A DNA stretch of 61,600 bases, taken from positions 1 through 61,600 of IMG/VR virus record IMGVR_UViG_3300037264_002513. One strand, given 5' to 3'. The stretch is from a virus. Of the stretch, positions 59,135-61,600 are shown one piece after another. Numbering within the stretch: position 1 is the stretch's first letter; each line of letters begins with the position of its first letter. The notes below the pieces were generated by a model that saw only the letters and a program-made list of their open reading frames with translations, was not told the DNA's origin and searched no databases. The position numbers and the translations under genes are program-made.

Positions 59135-59353
59135 TCACGCCGTCCTCCGCTTGACCATCTTCAGCGTCGGCACCTTGGGCTTGGGGAGCTTCCGGCTCCG
59201 CACCACCGGGGCCACCGAGGGCGAGATGGGGCCGCGCAACCCTACCGACCGGCGCCCGCAGACCTGGCACTGGCAGAACACGCGGCCGGGTTCCCAGGCC
59301 CTCATGTCATCATGTCCCCAGAGCGCACAGTGCAGGCGGGTGAGGAGGCTCAT
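59135..59353 (-). CDS. Small zinc-binding-type protein, 72 aa
   Basis: The ATG overlaps the stop of the cytosine methyltransferase gene as ATGA. The product starts MSLLTRLHCALWGHDDMRAW and has RVFCQCQVCGRRSVG, then a basic Pro-rich tail. The L-x-x-R/K-x-x-C-x-L-x-G-H-x ... C-Q-C-x-x-C-G pattern is common in tiny phage proteins and fits one zinc ion. It is made together with the methyltransferase. Function is unknown. Confidence 0.65.
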   Translation of the reverse strand: MSLLTRLHCALWGHDDMRAWEPGRVFCQCQVCGRRSVGLRGPISPSVAPVVRSRKLPKPKVPTLKMVKRRTA

Positions 59354-60702
59354 CGCTCCTGCTCCATCATCCAGTGTCCGATGAGGTACGGGACGTGCGG
59401 CGGATTCGCGTTCCCCAGAGCTTTAAGAGCGTGTCGTCGGGCAGATCTAACCAACCGTCGGGCAGTCCTTGCAGTTGCGTCACCCACGCCGGATTCAGTT
59501 GGCCCTTGGCCTGAGTCACAAGGCTGTGCTGTCCTGCTTTCGCGTCCGGACATGGATGCACGCCTCGCTCCATCGCTTCTGGGGTACGCCAGTCGCGGCG
59601 CTTCCCACTCGTGCTGCTCCTCGCCGGGGCGGGCGGGCCAGCGCAGCGATGGGCCTGCACCATCCCAGTGAGCAGCAACTCGTCCTTCCGTGCTCCACCC
59701 CGGCTTGTCTTGCCCCCGGCCATCCCTTCCGGTGTCGGCCAATCCAACCGCGCCTTGCTGGTCAGCGTGTCCGCCACCCCCGCGTGCGCCCCCGTCTGCT
59801 CGCTGTCCTCGCTGCGCGGCGTCGGCCAACTCTCGGGCGTGCCACAATCGGAGTCGGTCGGCCAGGGTTTCTGGCCCTTCCTCCTCCGCTCCTGAATCGC
59901 CGCCGGCATCTCGGGCCGCACCGCCAAGTCCAGCGGCGTCAGCCCAGGCTCGTGGTTCTTCTCGTCGCCCTTCGCGTAGTTCTGCGGCGTCGGCCAACTC
60001 GCCTGCACCGCCAGCGGCGGCATCAGTTGGTTGCCCTTCGCTAGACTCCCCGCGCCTCGCGTCACCTTCGCCAGCGACTCCGCATCCCGGCAGGTTGGAG
60101 AGGTCCACGCGGCTACATGATCCGGCAGGTTCCTCCCGCCGTGTTTCGTCCCGTACCGCCCATGCCTCGCCGCATCCGGCGTCCCCTGCGCGTCGTGACT
60201 CTGTGGACTCGTCCATCCGTCTGCCGACGATCCACACCCGGTCCCGCTTGTGCGGCGCCCCGACCGCCCAAGCACCCACCACGCACGGCCACCGGGCGTA
60301 CCCGAGTCCGTCCAGTTCAGCGAGAACCCGGTCAGCCCCTCGGCTGCGGAGCGCAGGGACGTTCTCAAGGAGGCACCAAGCCGGTCGGACTTCATCAAGC
60401 AGTCGGGCGAGTTCAAAGAAGAGCGCCGAGCGGTCACCGTGGAGTCCGTCTCCCTTCCCCGCCGCTGATATGTTTTGGCAGGGGAAGCCGCCAGTGATGA
60501 GGTCGATGCGTCCGCATCGTCGGGAAACATCGTCCCCTGTAACAACTCGGACATCAGTCCACCTCGGCACATCCGGCCAGTGCTTCTCCAGCACGGCCGC
60601 GCAGTAAGGATCGATCTCGATCTGGCCCGCGATGGTGATCCCCGCCCTCTGGAGGCCCAGGTCGTGCGCCCCGATCCCCGAGAAGACGGAGAGGCATCTC
60701 AT
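59350..60702 (-). CDS. C5 cytosine-specific DNA methyltransferase
   Basis: 450 residues from ATG 60702, coupled to the upstream stop as ATGA. Motif I LSVFSGIGAHDLG (4-16), motif IV GGFPCQ with catalytic Cys75, motif VI ENV (113-115), motif VIII HKRDRVWIVG (151-160), motif X ALGNANPPHVPYLIGHW near the end. Between VIII and X there is no normal target-recognition domain but a low-complexity region with LADAAELREGR, LADAAQRGQ, LADTGRDGRG units, a type known from other phage enzymes. The enzyme should methylate cytosine C5 in phage DNA against restriction. No restriction partner is seen. A second long frame lies inside it, which may explain the odd composition. Confidence 0.9.
   Translation of the reverse strand: MRCLSVFSGIGAHDLGLQRAGITIAGQIEIDPYCAAVLEKHWPDVPRWTDVRVVTGDDVSRRCGRIDLITGGFPCQNISAAGKGDGLHGDRSALFFELARLLDEVRPAWCLLENVPALRSRGADRVLAELDGLGYARWPCVVGAWAVGAPHKRDRVWIVGRRMDESTESRRAGDAGCGEAWAVRDETRREEPAGSCSRVDLSNLPGCGVAGEGDARRGESSEGQPTDAAAGGAGELADAAELREGRREEPRAWADAAGLGGAARDAGGDSGAEEEGPETLADRLRLWHARELADAAQRGQRADGGARGGGGHADQQGAVGLADTGRDGRGQDKPGWSTEGRVAAHWDGAGPSLRWPARPGEEQHEWEAPRLAYPRSDGARRASMSGRESRTAQPCDSGQGPTESGVGDATARTARRLVRSARRHALKALGNANPPHVPYLIGHWMMEQER
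59367..60554 (-). CDS. Overprinted reading frame inside the C5 methyltransferase gene, 395 aa
   Basis: A stop-free frame of 395 codons on the same strand, from ATG 60554 with AGGTGG just upstream, wholly inside the methyltransferase gene. Its product is not random: SLAASPAKTYQ, LTGFSLNWTDSGTPGGRAWW, repeated SWPTPQN, SWPTPRSED and DWPTPEG, and LNPAWVTQLQGLPDGWLDL. I recall many database proteins with this same series (S-P-A-K/R-T, L-T-G-y-S-x-x-W-x-x-S-x-T-P-x-G-R, W-P-T-P-T-A-R-D, L-N-P-x-W/F-V-E-W-L-M-G-x-P-x-G-W). LADA in one frame is WPTP in the other, so the series may be only a conserved shadow of the methyltransferase. Whether it is translated is unknown. Confidence 0.45.
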   Translation of the reverse strand: MSELLQGTMFPDDADASTSSLAASPAKTYQRRGRETDSTVTARRSSLNSPDCLMKSDRLGASLRTSLRSAAEGLTGFSLNWTDSGTPGGRAWWVLGRSGRRTSGTGCGSSADGWTSPQSHDAQGTPDAARHGRYGTKHGGRNLPDHVAAWTSPTCRDAESLAKVTRGAGSLAKGNQLMPPLAVQASWPTPQNYAKGDEKNHEPGLTPLDLAVRPEMPAAIQERRRKGQKPWPTDSDCGTPESWPTPRSEDSEQTGAHAGVADTLTSKARLDWPTPEGMAGGKTSRGGARKDELLLTGMVQAHRCAGPPAPARSSTSGKRRDWRTPEAMERGVHPCPDAKAGQHSLVTQAKGQLNPAWVTQLQGLPDGWLDLPDDTLLKLWGTRIRRTSRTSSDTG

Positions 60703-60800
60703 CGCTCCCCCGTGGCGGCCATCGCGCACAGGGCCGCGAGCAGCCAGCCGAGCAGCGCGCCGAGCCAGACGCCGGCTACGAACGCCAGCCAGGGGGTCAT
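60699..60800 (-). CDS. 33-residue membrane peptide
   Basis: The ATG at 60800 overlaps the upstream stop as ATGA and the stop overlaps the methyltransferase start. The product, MTPWLAFVAGVWLGALLGWL followed by LAALCAMAATGER, is one hydrophobic helix with a glycine zipper-like spacing. Too short to classify. The tight coupling on both sides supports it. Confidence 0.6.
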   Translation of the reverse strand: MTPWLAFVAGVWLGALLGWLLAALCAMAATGER

Positions 60801-60991
60801 GGCTCCCTCCGCTTCGCCTTCACCTCCGTGAGTGGCTTCCCGCAGTAACAGCAGAACTGCATCAGGTTGTCGGTCGGCCCGCCCTCGATGAAGCAGAACA
60901 TCTGCTCGCAGTCCGTCTCCCAGTTGCCGTTCTCGTCCTCGGTCCACCGGCACGGATGCTGTTCGTCTGGTTTGTTCTTACGGCGGCTCAT
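60797..60991 (-). CDS. Small zinc-ribbon protein with CCYCGKPL motif, 64 aa
   Basis: The product starts SRRKNKPDEQHPCRWTEDEN, has METDC-like CEQMFCF, and ends MQFCCYCGKPLTEVKAKRRE. The last part matches the end of the 67-residue protein encoded at 57809-58012, so the two form a paralogous pair. Cys positions suit a zinc ribbon. It is coupled to genes on both sides. Function is unknown. Confidence 0.7.
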   Translation of the reverse strand: MSRRKNKPDEQHPCRWTEDENGNWETDCEQMFCFIEGGPTDNLMQFCCYCGKPLTEVKAKRREP

Positions 60992-61035
60992 GGCTCCCTC
61001 CGCTCCTGCTGGTAGCGGGTCCAGGCGGCGGTCAT
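60988..61035 (-). CDS. Possible 15-residue coupling peptide
   Basis: An ATG overlaps the stop of the edge methyltransferase gene (ATGA) and the resulting stop overlaps the next ATG (ATGA). The 15-residue product, MTAAWTRYQQERREP, carries a GGAGG ribosome site near its end for the next gene. It may serve only to pass ribosomes on. Confidence 0.35.
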   Translation of the reverse strand: MTAAWTRYQQERREP

Positions 61036-61600
61036 GCGATGCCCTCCAAGGCCAACCCTGCTTGCCCCTTCAATCGATTCACCGCCAGCCCGACATACGC
61101 CGGGTTCAGTTCCACGCCCACAAACCGCCGTGCAAACCGGCGGCACACCACGCCCACCGTCCCGCTCCCCGCAAACGGATCCAACACCAGATCCCCCGGG
61201 CGGCTCCCCGCGAGGATGCACGGCTCCACCAGCTTCTCGGGGAAGGTCGCAAAGTGCGCCTCGGGATACGGCTGCGTGTTCACCGTCCAGACGGACCGGC
61301 GGTTGCGGGTGTCAGCCGCGCCCATCGTTCTCACGCCGCCCTTGCCACAGGACGTTTCTCCGTTGCCGCTGTTGTTGCGCGTCAGCCCATCTCGGTATGC
61401 TTTCGCCCACCCGCTGTCGCCGGCCCGCGACTCGCTCGGCTCCGCAATCGCCTCCGCGTCGTAGTAGTACCGCGCCGCCTTCGTCAGCAGGAACACATAC
61501 TCATGCGCCTTCGTACACCGATCCCGCACCGACTCCGGCATCGGGTTCGGCTTCGCCCAGATGATGTCCTGCCGCAGATACCACCCGTCCCCTTGCAGCG
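61032..61600 (-). CDS. Site-specific DNA methyltransferase (N4/N6 type), N-terminus cut by window edge
   Basis: The open frame reaches the right edge; the visible part is 188 codons. It reads GDGWYLRQDIIWAKPNPMPE, SVRDRCTKAHEYVFLLTKAA, YYYDAEAIAEP, then FPEKLVEPCILAGSRPGD, LVLDPFAGSGTVGVVCRRFA and RRFVGVELNPAYVGLA. W-x-K-P-N-x-M-P-E and D-P-F-A-G-S-G-T belong to the beta-type N4/N6 methyltransferase family (PF01555); the DPPY motif must lie outside the window. Apparent internal ATG starts are not the true start. Another methyltransferase of the same class is encoded at 1463-2638. Confidence 0.9.
   Translation of the reverse strand, partial: LQGDGWYLRQDIIWAKPNPMPESVRDRCTKAHEYVFLLTKAARYYYDAEAIAEPSESRAGDSGWAKAYRDGLTRNNSGNGETSCGKGGVRTMGAADTRNRRSVWTVNTQPYPEAHFATFPEKLVEPCILAGSRPGDLVLDPFAGSGTVGVVCRRFARRFVGVELNPAYVGLAVNRLKGQAGLALEGIA

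Noticed and set aside
1-61600. tRNA genes, integrase or lysogeny repressor
   Set aside because: No cloverleaf-like sequence, recombinase signature or Cro/CI-type helix-turn-helix gene was found by reading; a tRNAscan or profile search would be needed to exclude them fully.

Overview
The window is a piece of a GC-rich tailed double-stranded DNA phage genome (or prophage). Its head and tail-stub genes are of the P22 podovirus type: terminase pair, P22-like portal, scaffold, coat, gp4-like head completion protein and gp10-like tail hub. Every gene I can support lies on the minus strand, so the map is read from high to low coordinates. Stop and start codons commonly overlap (ATGA, TGATG, GTGA, TAATG), giving long translationally coupled arrays. 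I see no integrase, repressor, tRNA, CRISPR array or reverse transcriptase. The host cannot be named from the sequence; it is a GC-rich bacterium whose RNA polymerase probably reads TTGACA-N17-TAnnnT promoters.

Layout in transcription order. (1) 61600-58870: DNA modification and small Cys-rich proteins: a cut-off N4/N6 DNA methyltransferase, a C5 cytosine methyltransferase with a second long reading frame overprinted inside it, and microproteins. (2) 58763-49467: packaging and head: TerS, TerL, portal, scaffold, coat and small proteins. Strong RNA hairpins follow the coat gene and the gene after it. (3) 49392-34318: virion surface and tail: a Sec-signal protein, a beta-helix-like protein, a 1,374-residue protein with FG-GAP/VCBS repeats and an ASPIC/UnbV-like end, repeat-rich structural proteins, gp4-like and gp10-like proteins. 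(4) 34321-16366: a GNAT-like protein, probable ejection proteins, and a single 13.5 kb gene for a 4,483-residue polyvalent protein (DNA methylase, SNF2-like helicase, HELGHH protease-like motif, C-terminal LPD38-like region), in the spirit of phage P1 DarB. (5) 16366-11778: a fibre-like protein, then a histidine/aspartate-repeat protein, a radical SAM/SPASM enzyme and a DUF483-like plus methyltransferase fusion. (6) 11716-10191: probable lysis region with a permuted papain-like enzyme and small membrane proteins. (7) 10054-1: a good sigma70-type promoter, then recombination and replication genes (FEN exonuclease fused to a RecT-like domain, coiled-coil protein, protein with an SSB-like tail, NinB), a second good promoter, a replication-type protein, a beta-class DNA methyltransferase and a VRR-NUC nuclease that runs off the left edge.

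The strongest candidate for an undescribed system is region 5. A structural-looking protein carries about fifty His-x-Asp/Asn motifs over 300 residues. It is followed at once by a radical SAM/SPASM enzyme of the peptide-maturase type, whose own C-terminus carries seven His-x-Asp motifs, and then by a Cys-rich DUF483-like/SAM-methyltransferase fusion. I infer a phage-encoded post-translational modification system acting on a repeat-bearing virion or fibre protein. The repeat, the enzyme signatures and the gene coupling are visible; the chemistry is not.
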